From Thermoguttaceae bacterium (lineage in GTDB: Bacteria; Planctomycetota; Planctomycetia; Pirellulales; Thermoguttaceae), in the NCBI GenBank assembly GCA_017447865.1, contig JAFSMO010000021.1:47469-111468 (forward strand): a stretch of 64,000 bases of DNA. The letters run 5' to 3'. Numbering within the stretch: the first letter of the stretch is position 1; every line of letters starts with the position of its first letter. This document shows positions 1 through 9,419 of the stretch, one piece after another. Both the position numbers and the translations under genes were made by a program. The notes under the pieces are model-generated. The model saw only the letters and a list, made by a program, of their open reading frames with translations, searched no databases and had not been told where the DNA came from.

Positions 1-46
1 TCAAAAAAAGAATCATCGTCAACATGATCGGGAAATATTGCTTCAT
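1..46 (-). CDS. Start of a secreted protein (cut by the window edge)
   Basis: Only the first 15 codons are visible: an ATG at 46 followed by a Met/Leu/Ile-rich stretch (MKQYFPIMLTMILFL) typical of a signal peptide. The start is supported by a strong Shine-Dalgarno site (AAAGGAGT) ending about nine bases before the ATG. The gap from the stop of the upstream GH51 gene is only 43 bases with no obvious terminator, so the two are probably co-transcribed. The function cannot be told from this fragment. Confidence 0.6.
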   Translation of the reverse strand, partial: MKQYFPIMLTMILFL

Positions 47-89
47 GGTAGTTACTCCTTTACGAGGTTGCTGCTAGTTGGCCCGACTT

Positions 90-2147
90 CTATTTCCCCG
101 GGATGGCGATCACCGTCAGCGAGTGCGGAGCGAGCGTGACTTTGCCGTTTTGGACCTTCAAAGCCGTTTTTTGCGGCACGACGCGGTTTTCCGCCCCGAC
201 GTCGTTGAAGTCGTCCGGTGAGGCGCCGCACAGGACCGTCGCTTCCAGCGTTTCCGGGACGTTTCGGCCCCCGGCGAGGAAGTTCAGCTTGACCTCGGCC
301 GCAGTTTCCGGGTCTTTATTCACGACCGCCAGAACGTACCGGGTTTGATCATCATTGACGCTCAGGACCGCGTCGAGTTTCGGCGTTTGTTTCTGGTTCC
401 AGAGCAGCGGCTCGCAGTTGAGCTCGACCGGCAAAATGTTCTTTTCCAGCAGGTGGACGTACATCCAGAAAACGTGGTACGTCGTGCGCTTGACGAGGCC
501 CTGCGGATAGACGTACAACGCGCCGCGCGTGTTGACGATCGGCGAGAAGCACGCGATCTTCACGTCGTCGCAGTGCCGCAGGCAGGAATTGAGGAAGCAG
601 GCCGAAAAGAGCGCGTCGGCCATCGTGTAAGTGGAATTAATGTCGTTTTTGTCCCGCGCCTGAACATCCATGCGCGGAGGGATCATGCCGATACCGGGAT
701 GGTGCCAGCCGCGGAGGTTCCACTCGTCGAAGGCGATGAAAACCTTTCCCCGCATTTTGGTTTTCTCCAAAACGCCGATCGTGCTCAGAATGGAGGCTTC
801 CGGGCGCTGCGTCCGCATCATGCATTCCATGTACGGCGACGGATTGTTATTATAAGACAGACCGTCCCAGTAGCCGTGAATGGAAACGTAGTCCAGCAGG
901 TACCCGGCCTTTTCCAGAAGCGGGAGCGTCCAGTTCTCGTTGGGCAGCGCGGCGGCGAAGAGCTTGATGTCCGGGTCCGTGTTGAGCATCAGCTTGCCCG
1001 ATTCGCGGACGAAGTCGCCCCACTCGCCGACGGTTTTGGCGCCCATTTCGTGCCGGCCCCAGTTCTCGTTGCCGACGCTCCAGTACTTGACGTTGAACGG
1101 CTCTTTGAACCCGTGCGCCTGACGCATCCGGCCGAACTCGCCGACGTTCAGGTTGCAGTACTCGACCCAGTCGCTCATCTCCTCGGGCGTGCCGGTCCCC
1201 GCGTTCGTGCAGATGTACGGTTCCGCGCCGATCAGCCGGCACCACTGGACGTACTCGGCCGTCCCGAACGTGTTCGGCTCCTCGACGTGCCACGCTTTGT
1301 CCCACGCGGGCTGACGGTCGGGGCCCACGCCCTTTTTCCAGTGGTACGCCGAGACGAAGCAGCCGCCCGGCCAGCGGACGATCGGGACCTGGATCTCGCG
1401 CAGGGCTTCGATCACGTCACGGCGGAAGCCGTTTTCGTCCGAAAGCGGGGAGCCGGGCTCGAAGATCCCGCCGTAAACCTGACGGTGGAAATGCTCGATG
1501 AAATGGCCGAAAATCATGCGGTCGTACGCTGTGGCCCGGGCGTCCTGCGCGACGGAAATGACGTTGGCCGCCGGATCAGGCTGGACGTCCGTCTGGCAGA
1601 TGAAGTCCGCCTTGATGTGCGCCCAGTTGCCGCCGGGCTTGCGGTCGAAAATCACGATCCGCGCGGTTTTGCCCTGGAACCGGGAAACGTCCCAGAAGCG
1701 GAGTTTCAGCCCCTCGTCCCCCTGCTGCGGCACGTTGTACAAGCCGGTCTGCTCGGTGACTTTTTCACCATCCACGAGCAGCGCGATGCCGGTCTGGCCG
1801 GGGAAATTCCCGCCGCCGATCAGGAACGAGATGAACTTCCGCTCGATCCGGAACTCCGGCGAAGTCAGCGTCCCGGTCGCTTTGTCGTCGCCGACCGCCG
1901 CGTACGTGTTGACCAGTTTCTGGCCATGAAAGCCGTAAACCGGCCCCATCCCGCCGCGGTACGGGGCGCCGGCGTCCCGGAGCTGGAAGGCGCTGCCGTC
2001 GATTTTCCAGCCGTCGAAATCGTCGGTTTCAAAGTCCGCGATCACAAGATCAGGTCGTTCCGCCGAATTTTCCTGCGCGAAGATTTCACAAACTCCCGCC
2101 GTTGTTACAGCCAGAACCAAAGCGAATAATGCGAAAATTCTGTTCAT
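90..2147 (-). CDS. Secreted alpha-L-arabinofuranosidase, GH51
   Basis: 685 residues. A Sec signal peptide (about residues 1-24) is followed by a beta-sandwich/CBM-like domain (about 30-190, beginning ADFETDDFDGW), a GH51 TIM barrel (about 195-560) and a C-terminal beta domain. The family hydrolyses terminal alpha-L-arabinofuranosyl links in arabinan, arabinoxylan or arabinogalactan with retention. The acid/base Glu sits in GNENWG (near 360) and the likely nucleophile Glu in FDEWNLRG (near 473). FGHFIEHFHRQVYGG and RWPGGCF are other GH51 hallmarks. The enzyme is probably periplasmic or outer-surface. A consensus sigma-70 promoter precedes it (2202-2229). The specificity within GH51 is not readable from the sequence. 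Confidence 0.93.
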   Translation of the reverse strand: MNRIFALFALVLAVTTAGVCEIFAQENSAERPDLVIADFETDDFDGWKIDGSAFQLRDAGAPYRGGMGPVYGFHGQKLVNTYAAVGDDKATGTLTSPEFRIERKFISFLIGGGNFPGQTGIALLVDGEKVTEQTGLYNVPQQGDEGLKLRFWDVSRFQGKTARIVIFDRKPGGNWAHIKADFICQTDVQPDPAANVISVAQDARATAYDRMIFGHFIEHFHRQVYGGIFEPGSPLSDENGFRRDVIEALREIQVPIVRWPGGCFVSAYHWKKGVGPDRQPAWDKAWHVEEPNTFGTAEYVQWCRLIGAEPYICTNAGTGTPEEMSDWVEYCNLNVGEFGRMRQAHGFKEPFNVKYWSVGNENWGRHEMGAKTVGEWGDFVRESGKLMLNTDPDIKLFAAALPNENWTLPLLEKAGYLLDYVSIHGYWDGLSYNNNPSPYMECMMRTQRPEASILSTIGVLEKTKMRGKVFIAFDEWNLRGWHHPGIGMIPPRMDVQARDKNDINSTYTMADALFSACFLNSCLRHCDDVKIACFSPIVNTRGALYVYPQGLVKRTTYHVFWMYVHLLEKNILPVELNCEPLLWNQKQTPKLDAVLSVNDDQTRYVLAVVNKDPETAAEVKLNFLAGGRNVPETLEATVLCGASPDDFNDVGAENRVVPQKTALKVQNGKVTLAPHSLTVIAIPGK

Positions 2148-2201
2148 GAGTTACGCTCACTTTAAGGTGAAGAAACGATTCGAATTTAGCCTTTTCAGAC
2201 C

Positions 2202-2229
2202 ATTATACCAGAACGAGGCCCTTTGTCAA
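2202..2229 (-). promoter_or_regulatory. Consensus sigma-70 promoter of the GH51 gene
   Basis: On the minus strand TTGACA (2224-2229) and TATAAT (2202-2207) are separated by 16 bases, both perfect consensus hexamers. They lie about 55 bases before the GH51 ATG. It lacks the palindrome found in the promoters of the PEP-CTERM genes. Confidence 0.75.
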
Positions 2230-2287
2230 GCGGCAAGTCAGGGGTGAAGTCCGCTTTCGTTTCCATTCACAGCCGAAAACCATCCAC

Positions 2288-2315
2288 AAAAAGAAAAGCG
2301 GGAGTTTCCCCCCGC
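2288..2315 (-). terminator. Rho-independent terminator after the esterase/PEP-CTERM gene
   Basis: On the minus strand a GCGGG/CCCGC stem with an 8-base loop is followed by TTTTCTTTTT. It lies about 30 bases past the stop codon at 2347. Confidence 0.75.
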
Positions 2316-2346
2316 CTGACGTTATTTCGTGACGATCGCGTACTTG

Positions 2347-5300
2347 CTATTTACGGTTCCCTTTCCGCCAGTAAAGCAGGCCGAAAGAGCCGAGCAGGAG
2401 CAGCACCCAAGTGGCGGGTTCCGGTACGCCGCTGGCTTCGAAAAGGGTTCCGGTAATGGCGTACAGACCGGCATAATCGCCGTACTGGCTGCCCTCCAGG
2501 AGCCTGTATTCCAGATTCGTGAAATTGGGCGCCACGACGTAATTCTCGATGAAATTCTCCGCGAGCGCCGCACTGTTACTGCCGTGCAAAACCGCGATGA
2601 AGTCATCATTCGCGTTCAGGCCGCTGGCTCGATCCAGTTCGAGATAAATCAGCCCGCCCTCGATCAGATTCAGGTCGCCCGTGGCGATCAACGCATCGTT
2701 CTGGTTCGGGTTGGTGCCGCCGATCTCCATAACGACCGACCCACCGTTAGCAAGCGTAAACGCGCCGCCAACGTTTGCCGTCCCGACCGAATTTCCCGGT
2801 GAGAAGACCCCGTTTTCGATCGTGATCGAACCGGTCGTACTACCCAGGAAGTCCAGCCGGCCTGCGGAGACGGTCAGGTTGGCCGCCTCAAACCCTTGCG
2901 CGGCGTTGATCTTCAAATTACCCGCGCCCGTTTTGAGGACCGTTCCCGCAGTGCCGGAGACCTTGTTGGCGAACGTCTGGTCGGTGTCGTGAGCGAATTC
3001 CAGCGTCACGTTATTCACCACTTCGCCGGTCCCCAGCGAGCCAGCGCCGGTGAGTTTCAGCGTGCCCGCGGTGATCGTTGTTTTGCCGGAATAGTCTTCG
3101 GCGGCGCCGGAAAGCGTCAGCGTACCATCGCCGATTTTTTCGATGTTGCCCGTGCCGGAAACGCCCTTGGTCAGGGTCAGCGAATAACCTTCGCCAACTT
3201 CGACCGTGCCGTCGTCAGCCATCTGGACGGAATTGCCCGCTTCGACCGAAAGGGCCTCGCCGGAAACGAGCTTGACGCCCAGTTTGTAGCCGCCGTCGAC
3301 TTCCCAGTCGGAAAACGCGATCGCTTCTTCGGTGTCGGCAAGCCAGTATTTACGAAGCCCGACGATGCTTTCGCCCGCGGTCAGGGCCCAGAGCCGACCG
3401 GCTTCCGTCAAGCCTTTGTCGCTCAAGTGGATCGAGTTGCCATTGGTTCCTCGCAGGGTTTCGTAATCCGGATCCGAGGCGTGCTCTCTGTCGATCGCGC
3501 AGAACTCATCGGTATTGACGCCCTCGAAGATATTCGGGTCGTCCGCGATGACCCGCCTTTGAGCGTTGGTCACGTTTTCGTAAGTATTGCCTGAGCCGTC
3601 GGCAGAGGCAATCGCAACACCCCACGGCAATTCATCGTCGCCGGCAGCTTCCCGAGTGCGGTCGATCAGCTGATTCAGCTTGTCGTAATAAACCTGCTCA
3701 TCCGTTCCCTTGTCGGATTCGCCCTGATGCCAGAGGATCCCGGCAAAACCGTCGGCGTTTTCGTTGAGGAAACGGATCGCGTTGAGCATGTTGGTGGAAA
3801 TGCCGCCTTTTTCGTCATTGATCCACTGCGAGATGTTGGTCCCGCTGAACCCGACGGAATACGTCGCCACCGGAACGCCCTCTTCTTCCGCCAGCGTATC
3901 GGCAAAGGACGGCCAGGTTGAGCCTTTGTTCGAGCCGTCTAATGGACCATACTGCACGTCGCAGTTTTTCTCCCACTGCCCCGTAGCCGGATTATAGGCG
4001 AACGCGAAGCCGGACGTGGACGTCTGACGAATGTCGCCGCAGTTGGTCGAGTTGGACTGCCCGGCCGTGATGAAGATTTCACCAACGCCGATTTGTCCGG
4101 CAGTGGTAGTGATAACCGCACCGCTGGCGTCCAACGCCTTGTACGAAATGCTGTGCATGCCGCCTTTCAGGGACATTGAATCAGAGCTGAACGTGCCGTC
4201 CGCGTTCAGGGTCATGCTGATCCAGTCTCCGCCGTCAACGGACGCCAAAACCGAGTCGATCGTAACGCCGTTGGTCGCCGCCCACGTGCCGGAAAGAGTA
4301 ACGTCGGCGTAATTCGTCACATCCCGTTGATACATGGACATGGCATTGGTCGTCAGCAAAGCGTCCACCTGATGAACGAACGTATAAACGTTGGCGATCT
4401 TGTAACCACTTTTGCTGTAGTCAAAGGTGTAGTCCGCCTGACCGTTGCTGGAGTTGGCGGACGCGCTGGGATTGGTACCGATCCCGTAGGCTTTGGTGGA
4501 TTCGTAACGGTTAAGAGAGAAAATCGTCTGTCCCGTTTCCAGAGAGTGGATCTGCATGGAGCCGTAACCCGCAGTGCCGGGAACGCCGGTAGGCGTGTCG
4601 CTGACGTCGTAGATGGAGCCAGATCCCACTTCGATCGATGGGTTGCTGGTATAGGTGTAACTGTTAGGCCAGAATTCAATGTACCCCTGCGCCTGCGAGT
4701 AGGTCGTATTCGCCGTCACCTGCTGGCCGGTAGCCGGGTCGAACAGTTTGCCCTGATTGGACGCCACGTTCGTTGTGAATTCCAGGTTGTTGACCTTCTG
4801 GGCGTAAAATTCTCCGGTGGAAGAAGTCGGAACGCCGATTTTGGAAAGGTCGTGCGTCATCGCGTCAAACGAAACGAAGACGTAGGTCAGCGGATCGCCG
4901 GCGTTTTGAGCGTATTCCATGTAATACCCGACGCGGTCAAACAGAACGCCCTGCGACTGCAGCGAGGCGAGGTTATCGACGATGTCGTAATTGACGCCGT
5001 TGGTGTGCCAGTTCGTATTCATTTGCGTCGTCAGACGCGCGCCCTGGACCATCGTGTAGTCAGCCGCGCTGGCAACGTTCGCCATGCACGGAGCGATGTC
5101 GCGTTCCGCCATGACGTACAGCGTCCGGTTGACGTACTGCGACGCGTTGGAGTTCGCTCCCACCTCGCCGTTGAACGTGTAGTCAGGAGAGCCGTGGCCG
5201 GTGTTGTTTCCAATGCCGATGTCGATCGTTCTGTCCGCGGAATTGCCGGTGCCGTTCCAGGCGTTCAGCGCCATGACCGTCTGCTTGTCGCCGTAGTTAT

Positions 5301-7911
5301 GGATCTGGAAAGAGGCGTAGGAGCCGTTGGAAGGCGTATCACCGAAGTCGTAATCCGTACCGCTGGCACCGGGGATGTTGGCGCTGTTGCCCTGGGTGTA
5401 GTTCCGGTTCCACATTTCGATGTTGCCATTCAGCCCCGTTCCGTTGACGACGCCGGCGACGTTGGACGAAACCGTCAGGTTGTTGACCGTCGTTTGACGA
5501 ACCGCCCCGTCAAGCGGCAAGCCGATCTGGGAGGGATCGTTCGTAATGGAATCGTAAGAGGCGTAAGCGTAATCGACGGAGCCGTCCGCCTTTTCCAGCG
5601 TCATGTAATACGCGACGCGTTTCAGCGGCATGCCCGCCAGATCGCCGAGATTGTTCAGGTTGTTGACGACATAATTATCCGCGGTGTACGTTCCGTAAAG
5701 CGGGCAGTCCAGCTTGTACACCAGATCCATGTTGGCGGCTTCCGACTGGATCGGCTGGAAGTGTTCCGCGTCCATATCCGACAAAACCGGCTTGGCAAAC
5801 GTGTAAACGTTGGCGATGGCGTAGTTCTTTTTGGTCTCATTGTTCGTCCAGTCCGGCGCGCCCGTCGTGGTGGGGTTTGTACCAATGCCGAACTGCTTGG
5901 TGCCGTTGAAATGGTTCAAGGCAAAAATCGTCTGCTCGGTATCGAGCGAATGGATCTGCATGGAGCCGTGCCCGAAGCCCGTGCTTCCTCCCGAGTCGTT
6001 GATGTCGTACGTGCTGTCGCTTCCCTGGGTGATGACCGTGCCCCTGGTTCCGCTGTAGTTGGACGCCCAGAATTCCAGGTAGCCGGTGTTGTAGTTGATC
6101 GTGTTGTGAGCGGCGACCTGCTCGCCCGTGCCGGGGTCGGTGATCAGACCGTCAGACGCCGTCGCGTTGGTGGTCACATGCAAATTCTTGACCTTCTGCT
6201 GATAGAACTCGCCGGACGGATTGGTCGGGACGCCGATTTTGGAAATGTCGGCCGTCATCGCATCGAAGGACACAAAAACGTACTTCAGATCGTCGCTGGC
6301 GTTTTGCGCGTATTCCATGTAATATCCGACGCGGTCAAACGGTCCCATCGTCTGCTTCAATTCCGCCACGTTGTCAACAATATCGTAATTGACGCCGCCA
6401 AAGTCCGCGTTCCACTGCGTTGCCATCTGAGACGTCAGGCGCGCCCCCTGAACGATCTGGTACTTGGAACCTTCCACGACGTTTTGCATTTCCGGAGCGA
6501 TCGCGGCCTCCGCCAGCACGTACAGCGAGCGGGTCTGATACTGCGACGCGTTGGAGTTCGCCCCCTGATCGCCGTTGAACGTGTAGTCGGGAGAACCGGC
6601 GCCGGTGTTGTTTCCGATCCCCATGTCGATCGTCTTGGACCCCGACGCCTGGCCGTTCCACTTGTTCAGCGCCATGATCGTTTGACCCGCGCCGTAGTTG
6701 TGGATCTGGAAGCAGGAATAGGAACCGCCTGTGCCGGCCGTGTCGCCGAAATCGTAATCGTTCGCGTTTGCGCCAGGAATGTTGGCGGCATTGCCCTTCG
6801 AGTAATCGTATTTCCACATTTCGATGTTGCCTGTGGAAATGTTCTTGCCGTTGACCACGCCGGCGACGTTGGACTGGACGGTCATGTTGGTGACCGTCTG
6901 CTGACGAACCGAGCCGTCGAAGGGCATACCGATCTTGGTCAGGTCGTTGGTCGTCGCGTCAAAAGACGTATAGGCGTAATCGGCCGAGCCGTCCGCCTTT
7001 TCCATGACCATGTAATAACCGACCCGGCTCAGCGGCATGCCCGAAATATCGGAATTGGTAACGTTATTGACCTGATAATTGTTGGCGGAATACGTCCCCT
7101 GCAGAGGGCAGTCGAGCTTATAGACCAGCTTCATGTTGGAAACTTCGCCGGAAATGGCGGAGAAATCCGACTCGCTCATCTTCAAAAAGACCGGCTTGGC
7201 GTACACATCCAGCTGCTTCGTTTCGTAAGATGCGGAATTATAATTCGTCGTCCAGTCCAAACCGTAGGTCGTATCCGCGCAGTTCCCAATACCGATCGAG
7301 GCATTCGCGCCGTCGTTGAATCGGTTCAGGGCAAAAATCGTCGTTTTGTTTGTGTAGTCGTGGACCTGCATCGAGCCGTGGGCGCCGCCGTAACTGCAGG
7401 AGTCGCCAAAGTCGTAGTTCCGGTTTCCGCTGGCGCCGCTGGCTCCCGGGATGTTCGCCGCGTTGGTGGTCGAATAGTTCCACGGCCAGAATTCGATGTT
7501 GCCCTGCGTGACCGTCGTTCCCGCGGTTGTCAGTGTCGGCGACTTCGCCTCGTAATACAGATTCTGGACGTAACGCTGCTCCTGCGTGTGCGACGTAAAC
7601 GTCGGAACGCCGATCTGGGTCAGATCGCTGGTATAAGCGCCAAAAGACGTATAGCAGAAATTGTCCTCGCCGAGATTCAGCCGGTACGCGACGGATTCGA
7701 GCGGTCCGAGATTCAAACTGGAATTGTCGAGCGTGTACGGCGCGCCTTTTCTGAAGTTGGGCTGATCCGGAATTGACAGCGAATAGATGTGGGTGTACCC
7801 CATCGCCTCGATTTCCGCATCGGTCTTCAACGTCTGAGCAGACGCCCAGCCAACCAAACAAAACGCCAGTGCGGCAGCGCTTAAAATGACGGATTCTATA
7901 CGCGTTTTCAT
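2347..7911 (-). CDS. Giant PEP-CTERM protein with SASA/SGNH acetylesterase domain
   Basis: 1854 residues. After a Sec signal peptide (about 1-26) come five units of roughly 210-240 residues (to about 1230), each with a variant of R-V-x-Y-Y-M and IHxxxxxQTI-ALN. Units 2 and 4 match each other (start YKLDCPL), as do units 3 and 5 (VQGARLT), so a two-unit block was duplicated. An esterase domain of the sialate-O-acetylesterase/CE6 type follows: GQSN with the nucleophilic Ser near 1285, FSGTNISQW, WHQGESD near 1395, and SIHLSDKG carrying the His near 1500. The family deacetylates sugars. A PATR stretch (GDGTLTLSG, FSPGNSVG) follows, then VPEPATW, a hydrophobic segment and WRKGNRK, so the enzyme is probably sorted to the cell surface. 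The start has an AAGG site upstream. The substrate is unknown. Confidence 0.88.
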   Translation of the reverse strand: MKTRIESVILSAAALAFCLVGWASAQTLKTDAEIEAMGYTHIYSLSIPDQPNFRKGAPYTLDNSSLNLGPLESVAYRLNLGEDNFCYTSFGAYTSDLTQIGVPTFTSHTQEQRYVQNLYYEAKSPTLTTAGTTVTQGNIEFWPWNYSTTNAANIPGASGASGNRNYDFGDSCSYGGAHGSMQVHDYTNKTTIFALNRFNDGANASIGIGNCADTTYGLDWTTNYNSASYETKQLDVYAKPVFLKMSESDFSAISGEVSNMKLVYKLDCPLQGTYSANNYQVNNVTNSDISGMPLSRVGYYMVMEKADGSADYAYTSFDATTNDLTKIGMPFDGSVRQQTVTNMTVQSNVAGVVNGKNISTGNIEMWKYDYSKGNAANIPGANANDYDFGDTAGTGGSYSCFQIHNYGAGQTIMALNKWNGQASGSKTIDMGIGNNTGAGSPDYTFNGDQGANSNASQYQTRSLYVLAEAAIAPEMQNVVEGSKYQIVQGARLTSQMATQWNADFGGVNYDIVDNVAELKQTMGPFDRVGYYMEYAQNASDDLKYVFVSFDAMTADISKIGVPTNPSGEFYQQKVKNLHVTTNATASDGLITDPGTGEQVAAHNTINYNTGYLEFWASNYSGTRGTVITQGSDSTYDINDSGGSTGFGHGSMQIHSLDTEQTIFALNHFNGTKQFGIGTNPTTTGAPDWTNNETKKNYAIANVYTFAKPVLSDMDAEHFQPIQSEAANMDLVYKLDCPLYGTYTADNYVVNNLNNLGDLAGMPLKRVAYYMTLEKADGSVDYAYASYDSITNDPSQIGLPLDGAVRQTTVNNLTVSSNVAGVVNGTGLNGNIEMWNRNYTQGNSANIPGASGTDYDFGDTPSNGSYASFQIHNYGDKQTVMALNAWNGTGNSADRTIDIGIGNNTGHGSPDYTFNGEVGANSNASQYVNRTLYVMAERDIAPCMANVASAADYTMVQGARLTTQMNTNWHTNGVNYDIVDNLASLQSQGVLFDRVGYYMEYAQNAGDPLTYVFVSFDAMTHDLSKIGVPTSSTGEFYAQKVNNLEFTTNVASNQGKLFDPATGQQVTANTTYSQAQGYIEFWPNSYTYTSNPSIEVGSGSIYDVSDTPTGVPGTAGYGSMQIHSLETGQTIFSLNRYESTKAYGIGTNPSASANSSNGQADYTFDYSKSGYKIANVYTFVHQVDALLTTNAMSMYQRDVTNYADVTLSGTWAATNGVTIDSVLASVDGGDWISMTLNADGTFSSDSMSLKGGMHSISYKALDASGAVITTTAGQIGVGEIFITAGQSNSTNCGDIRQTSTSGFAFAYNPATGQWEKNCDVQYGPLDGSNKGSTWPSFADTLAEEEGVPVATYSVGFSGTNISQWINDEKGGISTNMLNAIRFLNENADGFAGILWHQGESDKGTDEQVYYDKLNQLIDRTREAAGDDELPWGVAIASADGSGNTYENVTNAQRRVIADDPNIFEGVNTDEFCAIDREHASDPDYETLRGTNGNSIHLSDKGLTEAGRLWALTAGESIVGLRKYWLADTEEAIAFSDWEVDGGYKLGVKLVSGEALSVEAGNSVQMADDGTVEVGEGYSLTLTKGVSGTGNIEKIGDGTLTLSGAAEDYSGKTTITAGTLKLTGAGSLGTGEVVNNVTLEFAHDTDQTFANKVSGTAGTVLKTGAGNLKINAAQGFEAANLTVSAGRLDFLGSTTGSITIENGVFSPGNSVGTANVGGAFTLANGGSVVMEIGGTNPNQNDALIATGDLNLIEGGLIYLELDRASGLNANDDFIAVLHGSNSAALAENFIENYVVAPNFTNLEYRLLEGSQYGDYAGLYAITGTLFEASGVPEPATWVLLLLGSFGLLYWRKGNRK

Positions 7912-7996
7912 TCTGATTAAACCTTACAGGTCGGGATCGCATCTCAAGGAATAACTTGCCGTTCCTTGCGATGTTAATTTATAACTTGACAAAGAC

Positions 7997-8026
7997 ATTT
8001 TATACCAAATTTCAGAATTTGTTGGT
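7997..8026 (-). promoter_or_regulatory. Shared palindromic promoter, copy 1 (esterase/PEP-CTERM gene)
   Basis: On the plus strand CAAATTTCAGAATTTG (8006-8021) is an imperfect inverted repeat with CAAATT/AATTTG arms. On the minus strand it lies immediately upstream of a -10-like TATAAA/TAAAAT (7997-8004). The bases next upstream read CCAACA (-35 position) and then a T-rich tract. It lies about 90 bases before the ATG at 7911. The same arrangement recurs at 16568, 39719, 55801, 59106 and 62289. Confidence 0.65.
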
Positions 8027-8040
8027 TTTTTGAGAAAAAA

Positions 8041-8289
8041 AGTTAAAAAAAAGTCAAAATTTAAAAAACCGGAGACGGGCCGTGTTGAATCTCTAGGGGA
8101 GGCCCGGAAAAACGCCGCAAAGATCGTTCTCACCCCGCTAAAACACGTACTCAAACGCCCCTGCCCGATCTCGACGATAAAAATTATGGGTATAAATATG
8201 GGCACAATTTCTTAATTGATGAAATCAATGGTTATTTCTCGAATCTAAGCAAAGAGGACGTTATCGTAGTTATAATTGATTTTTTAAAG
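8041..8289 (+). other. Gene-free AT-rich stretch with an open frame lacking a start codon
   Basis: The region upstream of the esterase promoter is A/T-rich. On the plus strand a frame stays open from 8089 to a TGA at 8317-8319 (76 codons) with no ATG. Its last 50 or so codons read like a real acidic C-terminus (e.g. LSKEDVIVV, DFLKTPDSELYRG), and the stop lies inside a terminator hairpin. It could be the tail of a lost gene or a chance frame. Nothing else is recognisable here. Confidence 0.25.
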
Positions 8290-8325
8290 ACCCCGGACAG
8301 TGAGCTCTATCGGGGGTGATTTTTT
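8290..8325 (+). terminator. Terminator hairpin on the plus strand
   Basis: CCCCG (8291-8295) pairs with CGGGG (8311-8315), followed by GTGATTTTTT. No intact plus-strand gene lies upstream, which fits the loss of a gene whose tail may remain in the open frame just before it. Confidence 0.55.
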
Positions 8326-8495
8326 CATTGTTTTCAGGCGCCTCAAAATTATTTTTCCAAAATCCGGAATCTTTACGGAATATTTACAAAACCTTTAAAT
8401 TCGCTTTACATTCATCCAGTAAACTAATGCATGTAAGGTGAGGGCAAGGGTCCCACCGAAAACAATCAAAAATTTTCCAATAAGGAGACTGAATC

Positions 8496-9293
8496 ATGAA
8501 AAAGATCACCATTTCCATCGTCGCACTGCTGGCCGCCGCCCTGGTTTTCACTCTGAGCGCTTTTGCCTGCAGCGAATCCACGCAAGCCACCGCCGAAGAA
8601 GGCGCGACCGCCCAGGCCATCGGCGAGCAGCCCGATGCTGGTCAGCCGATTTCGCAGCTGACTGAAGACGAAGATGACGATGACGACGCGGACGACATCG
8701 ATGACGACGACGAGGACGAAGATGACATCGAAGACGCCGAGGACGCCGAAGACGCTGAAGACGAGGATGAAGACGCTGACGAAGACGAGACCGAAGTCGA
8801 TGAGATCGACGACGAGACCGACTTCGAGCCGTCCCTGTACCGCGCGGCTGAGAAAGGAAATCTGGAGAAAGTCCAGAGCCTCGTCAACCAGGGTGCCAAC
8901 GTGAACGGACGGACCGAAGACGGCGAAACCGCTCTCCACGCTGCCGCTGATGAGGGCCGGGTCGAGATCGCGAAGTTCCTGATCGAGAAAGGCGCCGATG
9001 TGAACGCCGAAGACGAAGACCAGAGCACGCCGATTTTTGAAGCCTGCGACGGCAGCAACCTCGAGATGGTCAAACTCCTCGTCGAGAACGGCGCGAAAAT
9101 CAACGTCAAGAACGATGACGACGAAACGCCTCTCCACGCCGCCGCCGAAGACGGAACGCTCGAAATCGTGAAGTACCTCGTCGAAAAAGGCGCTGACGTC
9201 AACGCCGTGAACGAAGACGGTCGCACCCCGGCGGAAGAAGCGGCTCACGAAGGCAACACCGAGATCGCCGAGTTCCTCCGCAGCTGCAAGTAA
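8496..9293 (+). CDS. Exported acidic ankyrin-repeat protein
   Basis: 265 residues, start set by AAGGAG nine bases before the ATG. A signal peptide (about 1-26, AFAC at the end; not a clear lipobox) is followed by a low-complexity region almost entirely Asp/Glu (about 50-108), then four full ankyrin repeats and one partial (about 110-265), with motifs such as ALHAAADEG, IEKGADVN and PLHAAAEDG. Ankyrin repeats bind proteins. The acidic linker might bind cations or act as a flexible spacer. Its own terminator follows within 60 bases, so it is monocistronic. No partner can be named. The role is inferred only as extracytoplasmic protein binding. Confidence 0.85.
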   Translation: MKKITISIVALLAAALVFTLSAFACSESTQATAEEGATAQAIGEQPDAGQPISQLTEDEDDDDDADDIDDDDEDEDDIEDAEDAEDAEDEDEDADEDETEVDEIDDETDFEPSLYRAAEKGNLEKVQSLVNQGANVNGRTEDGETALHAAADEGRVEIAKFLIEKGADVNAEDEDQSTPIFEACDGSNLEMVKLLVENGAKINVKNDDDETPLHAAAEDGTLEIVKYLVEKGADVNAVNEDGRTPAEEAAHEGNTEIAEFLRSCK

Positions 9294-9325
9294 GTAAAAA
9301 TTTCCATTTCCTTTAACCACAAAAG

Positions 9326-9350
9326 GCACTCCTTCGTGAGTGCTTTTTTT
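9326..9350 (+). terminator. Rho-independent terminator of the ankyrin gene
   Basis: GCACTC (9326-9331) and GAGTGC (9338-9343) form a 6-bp stem with a 6-base loop, followed directly by seven Ts. Confidence 0.85.
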
Positions 9351-9364
9351 ATTTCCTGCCCCCC

Positions 9365-9392
9365 TTGATTTTCATGCGCTTTCTGGTATAAT
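9365..9392 (+). promoter_or_regulatory. Promoter of the MATE transporter transcript
   Basis: TTGATT (9365-9370) and TATAAT (9387-9392) are spaced by 16 bases. They would start a transcript with a leader of about 160 bases before the MATE ATG. Confidence 0.6.
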
Positions 9393-9419
9393 CTGTAAAA
9401 ATTTGAATTGAATATGGTC

